Assembly (NCBI RefSeq): GCF_021474405.1
Contig: NZ_JAKEIO010000021.1
Coordinates: 1 to 64,000 of the forward strand
Length of the DNA stretch: 64,000 nucleotides
Source: [Streptosporangium] indianense
GTDB lineage: Bacteria > Actinomycetota > Actinomycetes > Streptomycetales > Streptomycetaceae
Reading direction: 5' to 3'
The position numbers were made by a program, and so were the translations under genes. Under the pieces are notes generated by a model. It ran no database searches. It saw nothing but the letters and a program-made list of their open reading frames with translations, and was not told the origin of the DNA. Below, piece after piece: positions 17,744 through 26,590 of the stretch (the stretch's first letter is position 1; each line of letters begins with the position of its first letter).

Positions 17744-18559
17744 ATGGCCCCCCTTCCTGGCAGTGGCCTCGCCAAGGGCCTGGCCGTCACCCTCCGCACG
17801 ATGACGAAGAAGTCCGTCACCGCGCAGTACCCGGACGCCCAGCCCGACCTCCCGCCCCGCACCCGCGGTGTGATCGGCCTGTTCGAGGAGAACTGCACGG
17901 TCTGCATGCTGTGCGCCCGCGAGTGCCCGGACTGGTGCATCTACATCGACTCCCACAAGGAGACGGTCCCCCCGGCTGCTCCGGGCGGCCGCGAGCGCAG
18001 CCGCAACGTCCTCGACCGCTTCGCCATCGACTTCTCCCTGTGCATGTACTGCGGTATCTGCATCGAGGTCTGTCCTTTCGACGCCCTGTTCTGGTCTCCC
18101 GAGTTCGAGTACGCCGAGACCGACATCCGTGAGCTCACCCACGAGCGCGACAAGCTCCGCGAGTGGATGTGGACCGTCCCGGCCCCGCCGGCCCTCGACC
18201 CCGGCGCGGAGGAGCCGAAGGAACTCGCCGCCGCACGCAAGGCCGCCGACAAGCTGGCCGCCCAGCAGGCCCCGCCGGCCGCCGAACCGCACGCCGACGA
18301 GCAGGCCCGAGCCGCCGAGCAGCCCACCCGCCCCCAGGGCGACTCCAAGCAGCAGACCGACCAGCCGAAGCCGGACCGCCCGGAGCTGGATCGCCCGGAG
18401 TCCGGTCACGCGGAGTCGGATCGCCCGGATTCGGATCACCTGAAGCCGGACCGCCCGGAGCTGGATCGCCCTGAGCTGGATCGCCCGGAGCCGGATCGCC
18501 CTGACCAGGGTCATCCGATGCCGGGTCACCCCAAGCCGGGGCAGGAGGGCGCGGAATGA
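17744..18559 (+). CDS. nuoI: NuoI-type 8Fe ferredoxin subunit with repeated charged tail
   Basis: The 271-aa protein has two [4Fe-4S] motifs ([15 protein letters not shown] and [18 protein letters not shown]) within residues 48-110, matching clusters N6a and N6b. From about residue 150 the protein is not NuoI-like. A Lys/Ala/Glu helix leads into a tail of five-residue units of the PELDR type. A usual NuoI has 160-210 residues. In the absence of NuoG here, these clusters would be the electron entry from an external donor such as ferredoxin. It overlaps nuoJ by 4 nt. Confidence 0.92.
   Translation: MAPLPGSGLAKGLAVTLRTMTKKSVTAQYPDAQPDLPPRTRGVIGLFEENCTVCMLCARECPDWCIYIDSHKETVPPAAPGGRERSRNVLDRFAIDFSLCMYCGICIEVCPFDALFWSPEFEYAETDIRELTHERDKLREWMWTVPAPPALDPGAEEPKELAAARKAADKLAAQQAPPAAEPHADEQARAAEQPTRPQGDSKQQTDQPKPDRPELDRPESGHAESDRPDSDHLKPDRPELDRPELDRPEPDRPDQGHPMPGHPKPGQEGAE
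18364..18540 (+). repeat. 15-bp repeats in the nuoI tail
   Basis: Degenerate 15-bp units (core GATCGCCCGGAGCTG) encode D-R-P-E-x about ten times in one frame up to near the stop. Confidence 0.8.
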
Positions 18560-19248
18560 TCCTCGCCGCAAGCAGTGCCACCTACCTCGCGACCGGTCAC
18601 ACCACCGGAGCCGCCGCACAAACCCACGGTTTCCTCTCCCCGACCGGCGTCGAGATCGCCTTCCTCCTCGTCGGCCTGGTGACCTTCGGCGCGGCCCTCG
18701 TCACCGTCACCACCAAGCAGCTGGTGCACGCCGCCCTGTGGCTGGTGGTCACCCTCGGCGGCCTCGCCGTCGAGTACCTCCTGCTCACCGCCGAGTTCAT
18801 CGCGTGGGTGCAGGTCCTCATCTACGTCGGTTCCGTCGTCGTCCTCCTCCTGTTCGGTCTGATGCTCACCAGAGCCCCCATCGGCCGCTCCCCGGACGCC
18901 GACTCCGGCAACCGCTGGGCCGCCCTCGCCGTGGCCGTCGCCGCTGCCGCCGCCCTGGTCTGGGTCGTCGTCGACGCCTTCCGCACGACCTGGATCGACC
19001 TGGACGGTCCCGCCGCCGGCTCCACCGAGGCCACCGGCGCGAGTCTCTTCCAGAACTGGGTGCTCCCCTTCGAGGCCCTCTCCGTCCTCCTCCTCGCCGC
19101 CCTGGTCGGCGCCATCGTCCTGTCCCGCAAGGCGAAGGCGGAGTCGAGCTCTCCCCCCGTGAACGCCCCGGCCACCACCAAGAGTTCCCGAACCATCACG
19201 GAGAGTTCAGGTAATGCGGGGCGTTCCGAGCAGGAAGGGGCCCGCTGA
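18556..19248 (+). CDS. nuoJ: NADH-quinone oxidoreductase subunit J
   Basis: The 230-aa protein has five hydrophobic spans. The central conserved block is [45 protein letters not shown], including the pi-bulge helix region with conserved Tyr/Gly. A hydrophilic Ser/Thr-rich tail of about 35 residues follows the last helix. The stop TGA shares its last base with the nuoK ATG. Confidence 0.92.
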   Translation: MILAASSATYLATGHTTGAAAQTHGFLSPTGVEIAFLLVGLVTFGAALVTVTTKQLVHAALWLVVTLGGLAVEYLLLTAEFIAWVQVLIYVGSVVVLLLFGLMLTRAPIGRSPDADSGNRWAALAVAVAAAAALVWVVVDAFRTTWIDLDGPAAGSTEATGASLFQNWVLPFEALSVLLLAALVGAIVLSRKAKAESSSPPVNAPATTKSSRTITESSGNAGRSEQEGAR

Positions 19249-19646
19249 TGCACCTCGCCTACCCCGCCGTCCTCTCCGCCCTGCTCTTCTGCACGGGCCT
19301 GTACGGCGTGCTCGCCCGCCGCAACGCGATCCTGGTCCTGATGTCGGTCGAGCTGATGCTCAACGCCGTCAACCTCAACCTGGTCGCCTTCGACGTCTGG
19401 CTCAGCAGGGCCGCCGAGGAGACCCTGCACTCCGGCCAGGCCCTGACCCTGTTCACCATCGCCATCGCCGCCGCGGAGATCGGCATCGGCCTGGCGATCG
19501 TCCTCGCCGTCCACCGCAACCGCGGCACCGCGGACATCGACAAGCTCCGCGACACCGCCGAACGGCACGACTCCGACGGCCCCGACCACGACGCCCTGGC
19601 GGCCGAGCGGTCCGACGAGGACCAGAAGGCTGAGGCCACCGCGTGA
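19248..19646 (+). CDS. nuoK: NADH-quinone oxidoreductase subunit K
   Basis: The 132-aa MrpC-like protein has three helices. Both proton-path glutamates are present ([17 protein letters not shown] and [16 protein letters not shown]). After helix 3 comes a charged tail of about 35 residues ([13 protein letters not shown]...), longer than the roughly 100-aa family norm. It overlaps nuoL by 4 nt. Confidence 0.93.
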   Translation: MHLAYPAVLSALLFCTGLYGVLARRNAILVLMSVELMLNAVNLNLVAFDVWLSRAAEETLHSGQALTLFTIAIAAAEIGIGLAIVLAVHRNRGTADIDKLRDTAERHDSDGPDHDALAAERSDEDQKAEATA

Positions 19647-21637
19647 CCACGACCACCCTCGCCGCCCTCGTCCCCCTCCTTCCTTTCCTCGGCGCCGTCG
19701 CCGGCCTGCTGCTGGGCCGCACGGCCCCCGGCTTCGTCCGCCCGCTCGCCGTCCTGCCGACGCTCACCTCCCTGGTGCTCGCCGCGGTGGTCGCCGGACG
19801 CCAGGGCGGCGGCGCGGCCGTCGACTCGGCCACGGAACTCACCCCCACCGGCTCGGTCCCGATCGAGCTCGCCCTCCACATCGACGGCTTCGCCGCCCTC
19901 GTCGCCGTCCTGGTCGGCCTGGTCGCGACCTGCGTGCAGATCTACTCGACGGGCTACCTGCGCGACGACCCGCGCTACCCCTCCTACGCCGCCCTCGTCT
20001 CGCTGTTCACCTCCGCGATGTTCCTGGTCGTCTACTCCGGCGACCTGATCGTGCTGCTGGTCGGCTGGGAGGTCATGGGCATCTGCTCCTACTTCCTGGT
20101 CGGCCACTACTGGGAGACCCCCGAGGCGCGCGCCGCCTCCCTCAAGGCCTTCCTGGTCACCAAGCTCGGCGACGTTCCCTTCCTGATCGGCCTGTTCGCC
20201 CTGGCCACCGACGCCGGATCGTTCCGCATCACCCGGATCCTCGGCACCGTCGCGAGCGGCGGGCTCGACCATCCGACGCTGATCGCGCTGCTGCTCCTGG
20301 CCGGTGTGGCGGGCAAGTCGGCGCAGTTCCCGCTGCACACCTGGCTCCCCGACGCGATGGCGGGCCCGACCCCCGTCTCCGCGCTGATCCACGCCGCGAC
20401 GATGGTCGCAGCCGGTGTCTACTTCATCGCCCGTCTCCTCCCGGTCTTCGAGGCCTCCCAGGCCGCGATGGTCGTCCTCGCCGTCATGGCCGCCGTCACG
20501 ATGACCGGCTCGGCGCTCGCCGCGCTCGCCCAGGACGACATCAAGCGCGTCCTCGCCTACTCGACGATCGGCCAGCTCGGGTACATGACCGGCGCCCTCG
20601 CCGTGGGCGACCGCGGTGCCGCCGTGTTCCACCTCCTGTCCCACGGCGCCTTCAAGGCGCTGCTGTTCCTCGCGGCCGGCGTGATCATCCACGCCGCCGG
20701 CACCAACTCGCTCGCCGCCATGTCCCGCATGCGGAACCTGCGCGACCGCATCCCCGACGCCTACTGGACGATGACCGTGGCGCTGCTCGCGCTCGCCGCG
20801 ATCCCGCCGTTCAGCGGCTTCTTCTCCAAGGAGGCCGTGCTCGGCGTCGCCGAGCACGTCGTCACCGGACACACCGAGCACACCCCCGCCGCCGCGGGCT
20901 GGATCGTCCTCGTCGCCGGTCTGCTCACGGCCGTACTCACCGCCGCCTACGCGATGCGCCTGTGGCTGCTCGCCTTCCGTGGCCGGGGAACCGAAGCCCC
21001 CGACCACGGCAGGCAGCCGCTGACGATGACCGTCGTGCTGTGGGTCCTCGCCGTCCCGTCCCTGGCGCTGGGCGGATTCGCATTCCGCCTGCTGCCCGAC
21101 TGGTTCGACGGCCGCGACCTCGGCCCCACCCTGACCACCTCCGTGCTCGGCACGGGCCTGGCACTGGTCGGCGGCATCGTCACCTACGCGGCCTGGCGGC
21201 ACACCACCGCCCTCGCGGCCCGTGTCCCCCTGGGCGCCGTCGCGGCCCACCCCGAGGGCGACGCCGCCCAGGTCGAGGCGGAAGCCATCGCCACCCACAA
21301 GCCGGCCTACGGCGACATCGCCTACGCCCCCGATCCTGCCGACCCGGGACGGTTGCTGCTCGGCCCCCTGCACCGCCACGCGGCCGCCGGCTTCCATCTG
21401 GACGCCGTGTACACGGTCCTCTTCGTCCGCCCGGTCCAGGCCGGAGCGAGCCTCGTCCGGTTCCTCGACCGCGAGGTCGTCGAGACCTACGTCCGTGGTG
21501 CGGGTGCGCTGCCCCGCTGGCTCGGCGCCGCCGTACGGCGTGCCCAGACCGGCAACGTCCAGACCTATGTGAGCGCGCTGCTCGCCGGCACCGTCGTCCT
21601 CGCGGTCGCCGCCGTCCTCGTCGCCACGGGAGCGTGA
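19643..21637 (+). CDS. nuoL: NADH-quinone oxidoreductase subunit L
   Basis: The 664-aa antiporter-like subunit has about 16 spans. Functional residues are visible: Glu in [14 protein letters not shown], Lys/His in [31 protein letters not shown], and Lys in [21 protein letters not shown]. The C-terminal region ([17 protein letters not shown] helix) corresponds to the lateral helix and anchor. NuoL is the distal proton pump of the membrane arm. It starts with GTG in a 4-nt overlap with nuoK. Confidence 0.95.
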   Translation: MTTTTLAALVPLLPFLGAVAGLLLGRTAPGFVRPLAVLPTLTSLVLAAVVAGRQGGGAAVDSATELTPTGSVPIELALHIDGFAALVAVLVGLVATCVQIYSTGYLRDDPRYPSYAALVSLFTSAMFLVVYSGDLIVLLVGWEVMGICSYFLVGHYWETPEARAASLKAFLVTKLGDVPFLIGLFALATDAGSFRITRILGTVASGGLDHPTLIALLLLAGVAGKSAQFPLHTWLPDAMAGPTPVSALIHAATMVAAGVYFIARLLPVFEASQAAMVVLAVMAAVTMTGSALAALAQDDIKRVLAYSTIGQLGYMTGALAVGDRGAAVFHLLSHGAFKALLFLAAGVIIHAAGTNSLAAMSRMRNLRDRIPDAYWTMTVALLALAAIPPFSGFFSKEAVLGVAEHVVTGHTEHTPAAAGWIVLVAGLLTAVLTAAYAMRLWLLAFRGRGTEAPDHGRQPLTMTVVLWVLAVPSLALGGFAFRLLPDWFDGRDLGPTLTTSVLGTGLALVGGIVTYAAWRHTTALAARVPLGAVAAHPEGDAAQVEAEAIATHKPAYGDIAYAPDPADPGRLLLGPLHRHAAAGFHLDAVYTVLFVRPVQAGASLVRFLDREVVETYVRGAGALPRWLGAAVRRAQTGNVQTYVSALLAGTVVLAVAAVLVATGA

Positions 21638-21643
21638 GCAGGC

Positions 21644-23218
21644 GTGATCGATATCAACGAGTCCGTGATGCAGTTCCTTCTGGCATTCATCGTCGTCGGC
21701 CCGCTCCTCGGCGCCGTCGCGGCTCTCCTGCCCGCCCCGCCCGGACTGAAGGGGAAGTCACCCGAGCAGGCCGTGCTCCGGCACGGCGTGACCGTGACCG
21801 GCGTGATCCTCATCGCCGCGATCGTCCTCGCGCTCGGCTTCGACCACGACCATCCCTCCAAGATGCAGGCCACCACCGACATCAGCTGGATCCCCGCACT
21901 CGACGTGCGCATCCACCTCGGCGTCGACGGCATCTCCCTCCCCCTTCTGGTCCTGACCGCGCTGCTGACCTTCCTCTGCGCGCTCTACTCGTACTTCAAG
22001 ATGCCCGAAGGCCCGGCCCCGAAGGCCTTCGTCGCCCTGCTGCTCGTCCTCGAGGGCGGCACGCTCGCGACTTTCGCCGTACTGGACCTGCTGCTGTTCT
22101 TCCTCGCCTTCGAGATGGTCCTCATCCCGATGTACTTCCTCATCGCCCGCTGGGGCGGCGAGGACCGGAGCCGGGCAGCCTGGCGATTCATCCTCTACAC
22201 GCTGCTCGGATCCGTGGTCATGCTGCTCGGCCTGCTCCTGATCGGGATCAAGGCGGGCACGTTCGACATGATGGCACTCGCCACTGACAACGGCCGGTCA
22301 CTCACCGCATCCGTGCAGGTCATCGCCGTTCTGGCGATCGGGATCGGGCTCGCGGTGAAGACGCCGATGTGGCCGCTGCACAGCTGGCTGCCCGACGCGC
22401 ACACCGCCGCCCCCACCGTCGGCTCGGTCCTCCTGGCCGGCGTGCTGCTCAAGATGGGTACGTACGGATTCGTCCGGATTCTGCTCCCCATCGCGCCGGA
22501 CGGTTTCCGCACCTTTGCGCCCTACCTCGCCGCCCTCGCCGTCGTCGGCATCATCTACGGATCCCTGGCCTGCCTGGCCCTCGCCAAGCAAGGCGCGAAG
22601 GGCGACCTCAAGCGCCTCATCGCCTACTCCTCCGTCGGCCACATGGGCTTCGTCCTGCTCGGCATCGCCACGATGACCCCGACCGGCGTGAACGGCGCCC
22701 TGTTCGCCAACATCGCCCACGGCCTCATCACCGGCCTGCTCTTCTTCCTGGTCGGCGCCCTGAAGGACCGCACCGGCACCACCGACCTCGACACCCTCGC
22801 CGAGGAGACCGGCGCCGCCCTCTACGGCAAGGCCCCGCGCCTCGGCGGCCTGCTCGCGTTCGCCGCCGTCGCCTCGCTCGGCCTGCCGGGCCTGGCCGGT
22901 TTCTGGGGCGAGATGCTGGCCCTGTTCGGCGCGTTCCGGCCCGCCGAAGGCCTCAACCGCGCGGCCTTCCTCACCTTCATGGCGATCGGCGCGTTCGGCA
23001 CCCTGCTGACGGCCGCATACCTGCTGATCGTGGTCCGCCGGGTCTGCATGGGCGCCCTGCCCCAGGACGCCCCGACCCTCACCGACGTCCGTTCCTACGA
23101 GTTCGCCGCGTGGACCCCGCTCGTCGTCCTCACCGTCGTCGCGGGCCTGTGGCCCAGGGCCCTCCTCGGCCTGAGCGACCCGGCCGTCCAGCAGCTCCTC
23201 GCAGGAGGCACCCGATGA
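21644..23218 (+). CDS. nuoM: NADH-quinone oxidoreductase subunit M
   Basis: The 524-aa antiporter-like subunit has about 14 spans. It shows the key Glu in LAFEMVLIPMYFLI, the Lys/His region KTPMWPLHSWLPDAHTAAPTVGSVLLAGVLLKMG and Lys in GDLKRLIAYSSVGHMGF. It starts with GTG 6 nt after nuoL, and its end overlaps nuoN by 4 nt with GGAGG just upstream. Confidence 0.95.
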   Translation: MIDINESVMQFLLAFIVVGPLLGAVAALLPAPPGLKGKSPEQAVLRHGVTVTGVILIAAIVLALGFDHDHPSKMQATTDISWIPALDVRIHLGVDGISLPLLVLTALLTFLCALYSYFKMPEGPAPKAFVALLLVLEGGTLATFAVLDLLLFFLAFEMVLIPMYFLIARWGGEDRSRAAWRFILYTLLGSVVMLLGLLLIGIKAGTFDMMALATDNGRSLTASVQVIAVLAIGIGLAVKTPMWPLHSWLPDAHTAAPTVGSVLLAGVLLKMGTYGFVRILLPIAPDGFRTFAPYLAALAVVGIIYGSLACLALAKQGAKGDLKRLIAYSSVGHMGFVLLGIATMTPTGVNGALFANIAHGLITGLLFFLVGALKDRTGTTDLDTLAEETGAALYGKAPRLGGLLAFAAVASLGLPGLAGFWGEMLALFGAFRPAEGLNRAAFLTFMAIGAFGTLLTAAYLLIVVRRVCMGALPQDAPTLTDVRSYEFAAWTPLVVLTVVAGLWPRALLGLSDPAVQQLLAGGTR

Positions 23219-24738
23219 GCTCCCCGGCCCAGCCCCTGGCGGCGTCGCTGGTCCAGTCCGTCGACTGGCTCGCCATCGCTCCGCCCACCATCGCCGCGGT
23301 CGTCGGACTCGTCGTCCTGGTCGCCGACCTGTTCGTCGCCGAGCACCGCAAGGCCCTGCTCGGCTGGACGTCGGTGGCCGGCCTGGCCGCCGCCACGGCG
23401 ATGCTGCTGCCCCTCCTCGACGGCGACCGCGACACCTTCTGCCTGACCGGCGACGCCGCCGTCTGCAGCTACACGGCCGACCGTTTCACCCTGGTCATCC
23501 AGTTCCTGGTCCTCGGCGGCGCCCTCCTCGCCGCCCTCCTGTCCGTCACCGCCCTGAAGGACGCCCGCAAGGACCTCCCCGAGGGCGAGTACTGGTTCCT
23601 GCTGCTGTCCTCCGCGGCTGGAGCCGCCCTGCTGCCCGCCTCCCGCGACCTCGCGACCCTGATCGTCGCCCTCGAGGTCGCCTCGCTGCCCGCCTTCGCG
23701 CTGGTCGGCCTCAGGTACGGCGACCGGAAGTCCTCAGAAGCGGCCCTGAAGTTCTTCCTGTCCTCGGTCACCGCGACGGCGGTCAGCCTGATGGGCGTCA
23801 GCTTCGTGTACGCCACCACGGGCACCCTCTACCTCACCCAGGTCGCCGAACGCATCCAGCACGTCGACGGGCAGTTCCACACCCTCGCCCAGGCCGGTGT
23901 GGTCCTCACCCTCGTCGGTTTCGCCTTCAAGACGGCCGCCGTGCCCTTCCACTTCTGGGTGCCCGACACCTACGTCGGAGCGCCCCTGCCGATCGCGGCC
24001 TACCTGTCGGTCATCGGCAAGGCGGTCGGCTTCAGCGGCCTCATCCTCGTCACGGTCGTGGCCCTCCCCTCGTACGCCGACGTCTGGGGCCCCGCCCTGG
24101 CAGCCCTGGCCGCGCTCACCATGACCGTCGGCAACGTCGGCGCCCTGCGCCAGCAGGCCACGCGCGCGTACAGCGCGGTACGGCTGCTCGCCTGGTCCTC
24201 CGTCGGCCAGGCCGGATACCTCCTGGTGCCGATCGCCGCCGCCGCGTACTCCGGGGACGCCGAGAAGTCGATCGGCTCCACCGTCGCCTACGCCCTGATG
24301 TACGGCGCCGTGAACCTCGGAGCCTTCGCCGTGGCCGCGCTCGTCGGCCGGACAAAGGTCCTGAACCGAGTCGCCGACTACCGCGGCCTGTACGCCTCCA
24401 GCCCCCTGTCCGCGCTGCTCCTGGCGTTCTTCCTGCTCTGCCTCGCCGGACTGCCGCCGGGCATCATCGGTCTCTTCGCCAAGGTCACCGTCTTCTCCGC
24501 GGCCGTCGACGCCGGCCTCGGCTGGCTGGCCGTGGTCATGGCCGTCAACGTCGTCATCGCGCTGTTCTACTACCTCCAGTGGACGGCCCTGCTGTTCCGC
24601 GCACCCGAGGGGGAACCGGAGAAACACCGCGTTCCCGGCCCGGTCACCGCCGCGATCGCTCTGACCGGGGTCCTCGGCATCGCTCTGTCCGGCGCCCCCC
24701 AGCTGGTCCTGCGCTTCACCGACACCGGACTCTTCTGA
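23215..24738 (+). CDS. nuoN: NADH-quinone oxidoreductase subunit N
   Basis: The 507-aa antiporter-like subunit carries the usual motifs VALEVASLPAFALVGL and FKTAAVPFHFWVPDTYVGAPLPIAAYLS. It is the last of the three pump subunits and the last gene of the cluster. The ATG at 23215 has GCAGGAGG upstream and a TGA overlap with nuoM. A short hairpin follows the stop. Confidence 0.94.
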   Translation: MSSPAQPLAASLVQSVDWLAIAPPTIAAVVGLVVLVADLFVAEHRKALLGWTSVAGLAAATAMLLPLLDGDRDTFCLTGDAAVCSYTADRFTLVIQFLVLGGALLAALLSVTALKDARKDLPEGEYWFLLLSSAAGAALLPASRDLATLIVALEVASLPAFALVGLRYGDRKSSEAALKFFLSSVTATAVSLMGVSFVYATTGTLYLTQVAERIQHVDGQFHTLAQAGVVLTLVGFAFKTAAVPFHFWVPDTYVGAPLPIAAYLSVIGKAVGFSGLILVTVVALPSYADVWGPALAALAALTMTVGNVGALRQQATRAYSAVRLLAWSSVGQAGYLLVPIAAAAYSGDAEKSIGSTVAYALMYGAVNLGAFAVAALVGRTKVLNRVADYRGLYASSPLSALLLAFFLLCLAGLPPGIIGLFAKVTVFSAAVDAGLGWLAVVMAVNVVIALFYYLQWTALLFRAPEGEPEKHRVPGPVTAAIALTGVLGIALSGAPQLVLRFTDTGLF

Positions 24739-24739
24739 A

Positions 24740-24752
24740 GCCCGTTCCGGGC
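24740..24752 (+). terminator. Short hairpin after nuoN
   Basis: GCCCG-ttc-CGGGC directly follows the nuoN stop. No T-tract is present. The remaining 265 bp to htpX show no ORF or other structure that I can support. Confidence 0.3.
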
Positions 24753-25017
24753 AGAGCCGACCCTCACGAGAACCGACCGTTCACACCGTCCGCTTACACC
24801 GCGCGCGTGCGGGCACTCGCCCTCCCACGCGCGCGCCGTCTCCCCGTGCCGTCACCCGGACGGCCCACACCGGCTGCCCCACGCACCAGGGAACTCGAAC
24901 CTCCCGCCTGGCGTTGACCAGTACGGGAGGGTCCACTGGACGTGACGACGCGGCACCAGTGGCACCGCAGACACAGCAAGCAAAGGTCCCCCTGCCGCAC
25001 CACTAGGAGGGCGTACC

Positions 25018-25881
25018 GTGCACCGCCGGCACAACGGGCTCAGGACAGCGATCCTCCTGGGAGGACTGTCCGCACTCATCATCGTCATCGGCAGCTTCTT
25101 CGGCCGCATGGGGCTCGTCATCGCCGTCCTGGTAGCACTGGCCACCAACGCGTACGCGTACTGGAACAGCGACAAACTGGCACTGCGGGCGATGCGCGCC
25201 CGTCCGGTGAGCGAGTTCGAGGCTCCTGCGCTCTACCGCATGGTCCGCGAGCTCTCCACCCAGGCCCGACAGCCCATGCCACGCCTGTACATCTCCCCGA
25301 CGGAAGCACCCAACGCCTTCGCCACGGGACGCAACCCACGCAACGCCGCCGTGTGCTGCACCGACGGCATCCTGCGGCTGCTGGACGAGCGGGAGCTGCG
25401 CGGCGTCATCGGCCACGAACTCAGCCACGTCTACAACCGCGACATCCTCATCTCGTCGGTCGCGGGCGCCCTCGCCTCAGTCATCATGTTCCTGGTCAAC
25501 TTCGCCTGGCTGATCCCCATCGGACGCTCGGACGACGACGACGGCCCCGGTCTGCTCGGCATGCTGCTGATCATGATCCTCGGCCCGCTGGCCGCCTCGA
25601 TCATCCAACTCGCCATCAGCCGCTCCCGTGAGTACCAGGCGGATGCCTCCGGAGCCCAGCTCACCGGAGACCCGCTCGCCCTGGCCAGCGCCCTGCGCAA
25701 GCTCGAACTCGGCACGAAGCAGCTCCCGCTGCCGCCCGAACCGCGCATCGAGACCGCCAGCCACATGATGATCGCGAATCCGTTCCGGCCCGGTCAGGGC
25801 CTCTCGAAGATGTTCTCCACACACCCGCCGATGGCGGAACGCATCGCCCGGCTCGAGCAGATGGCAGGTGGGAACCAGTGA
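25018..25881 (+). CDS. htpX: HtpX-family membrane zinc metalloprotease (M48)
   Basis: The 287-aa protein has two N-terminal helices (residues 10-50), the zinc site HELSH at 133-137 and the third ligand Glu in [12 protein letters not shown] second pair of hydrophobic segments lies between residues 140 and 195. HtpX degrades damaged or unassembled inner-membrane proteins. Its place directly after the complex I operon may be more than chance, but a 279-bp gap separates them. The GTG start is supported by AGGAGG 8 nt upstream. Confidence 0.94.
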   Translation: MHRRHNGLRTAILLGGLSALIIVIGSFFGRMGLVIAVLVALATNAYAYWNSDKLALRAMRARPVSEFEAPALYRMVRELSTQARQPMPRLYISPTEAPNAFATGRNPRNAAVCCTDGILRLLDERELRGVIGHELSHVYNRDILISSVAGALASVIMFLVNFAWLIPIGRSDDDDGPGLLGMLLIMILGPLAASIIQLAISRSREYQADASGAQLTGDPLALASALRKLELGTKQLPLPPEPRIETASHMMIANPFRPGQGLSKMFSTHPPMAERIARLEQMAGGNQ

Positions 25882-26270
25882 GGACCGTACTCAACGTCAT
25901 ATGGCTCGTCCTGAGCGGCTTCTGGCTGTTCCTCGCCTACATGCTCGCGGGCCTGCTGCTGTGCATCACCATCATCGGCATCCCGTTCGGCATCGCGGCC
26001 TTCCGGATCGGCGTCTACGCCCTGTGGCCCTTCGGGTACACGACGATCGAGCGCCACGACGCGGGTGCGCCCTCCTGCGTGGGGAACGTGCTGTGGCTCG
26101 TGCTCGCGGGCTGGTGGCTCGCCCTCGGCCACATCACCACCGGCATCGCCTTGTGCCTCACGATCATCGGTATCCCGCTGGGTATCGCCAACTTCAAGCT
26201 CATCCCGGTCTCGTTGTTCCCGCTCGGCCGTGACATCGTGCGGACGAACGAGCCGTTCGCGGTGCGCTGA
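25878..26270 (+). CDS. YccF-domain inner-membrane protein
   Basis: The 130-aa protein contains two tandem YccF repeats. Each has a W-L-x-L-x-G-x-W-L core and the motif [15 protein letters not shown] or [15 protein letters not shown]. There are four membrane spans in all. The function is not established. The GTG start overlaps the htpX stop by 4 nt, so the two are translationally coupled. Confidence 0.88.
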   Translation: MRTVLNVIWLVLSGFWLFLAYMLAGLLLCITIIGIPFGIAAFRIGVYALWPFGYTTIERHDAGAPSCVGNVLWLVLAGWWLALGHITTGIALCLTIIGIPLGIANFKLIPVSLFPLGRDIVRTNEPFAVR

Positions 26271-26291
26271 CGGAGGGAAACCGGCCCTCCG

Positions 26292-26318
26292 GTGTCCACA
26301 GGTCAGGGGTTATCCACA
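26292..26318 (+). promoter_or_regulatory. Two DnaA-box-like nonamers
   Basis: GTGTCCACA (26292-26300) and TTATCCACA (26310-26318) lie 18 bp apart in the same orientation. The second is a perfect DnaA box and the first differs by one base from the Streptomyces form TTGTCCACA. They sit in the 308-bp interval between yccF and the permease. Confidence 0.4.
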
Positions 26319-26358
26319 GGCCGGCCCGGTTGTCGACGGCGGCCTGCATGATGAACCC

Positions 26359-26475
26359 ATGACCGCGAACGAGCAGTTGCCGCCCCGAGTCACGGACGCG
26401 CCTTACAACCCGTCCACGGGAAAACACACTTCGAGCCCCTGGCCACCGGCCCAGGCACAGGGCCGCCCGCCCTAG
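26359..26475 (+). CDS. Possible 38-aa small protein
   Basis: This short ORF opens with ATG-ACC-GCG-AAC and encodes a Pro-rich hydrophilic 38-mer (MTANEQLPPRVTDAPYN at its start). No clear ribosome site precedes it. It fills part of an otherwise empty interval and lies just after the DnaA-box-like sites. Its stop lies in the first copy of the tandem repeat. This is a weak call. Confidence 0.25.
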   Translation: MTANEQLPPRVTDAPYNPSTGKHTSSPWPPAQAQGRPP

Positions 26476-26590
26476 CTCTTCCCCTACCGACACAGGGTCG
26501 CGCCCGCCCTAGCCCTTCCCCTATCGGCACAGAGCCGGGCGCCCCAGCCCTTCCCCTACCGGCACAGAGCCGGCCGCCCTAGCCCTTCCA
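26469..26590 (+). repeat. 35-37-bp tandem repeats with hairpins at the permease 3' end
   Basis: Units starting GCCC(T/C)AG at 26469, 26506, 26541 and 26576 share the core AGCCCTTCCCCTA. The middle units carry the hairpin CGGC-acaga-GCCG (26525-26537; extended CCGGC/GCCGG at 26559-26573). The last unit contains the stop codon of the permease, so the array looks like serial duplication of that gene's 3' end. The hairpins may act as a multiple terminator. Confidence 0.75.

Noticed and set aside
15347..18559. Very long frame across nuoC, nuoH and nuoI
   Set aside because: Only its last 271 codons (from 17744) are real, as nuoI. The upstream part is an out-of-frame reading of nuoC and nuoH.
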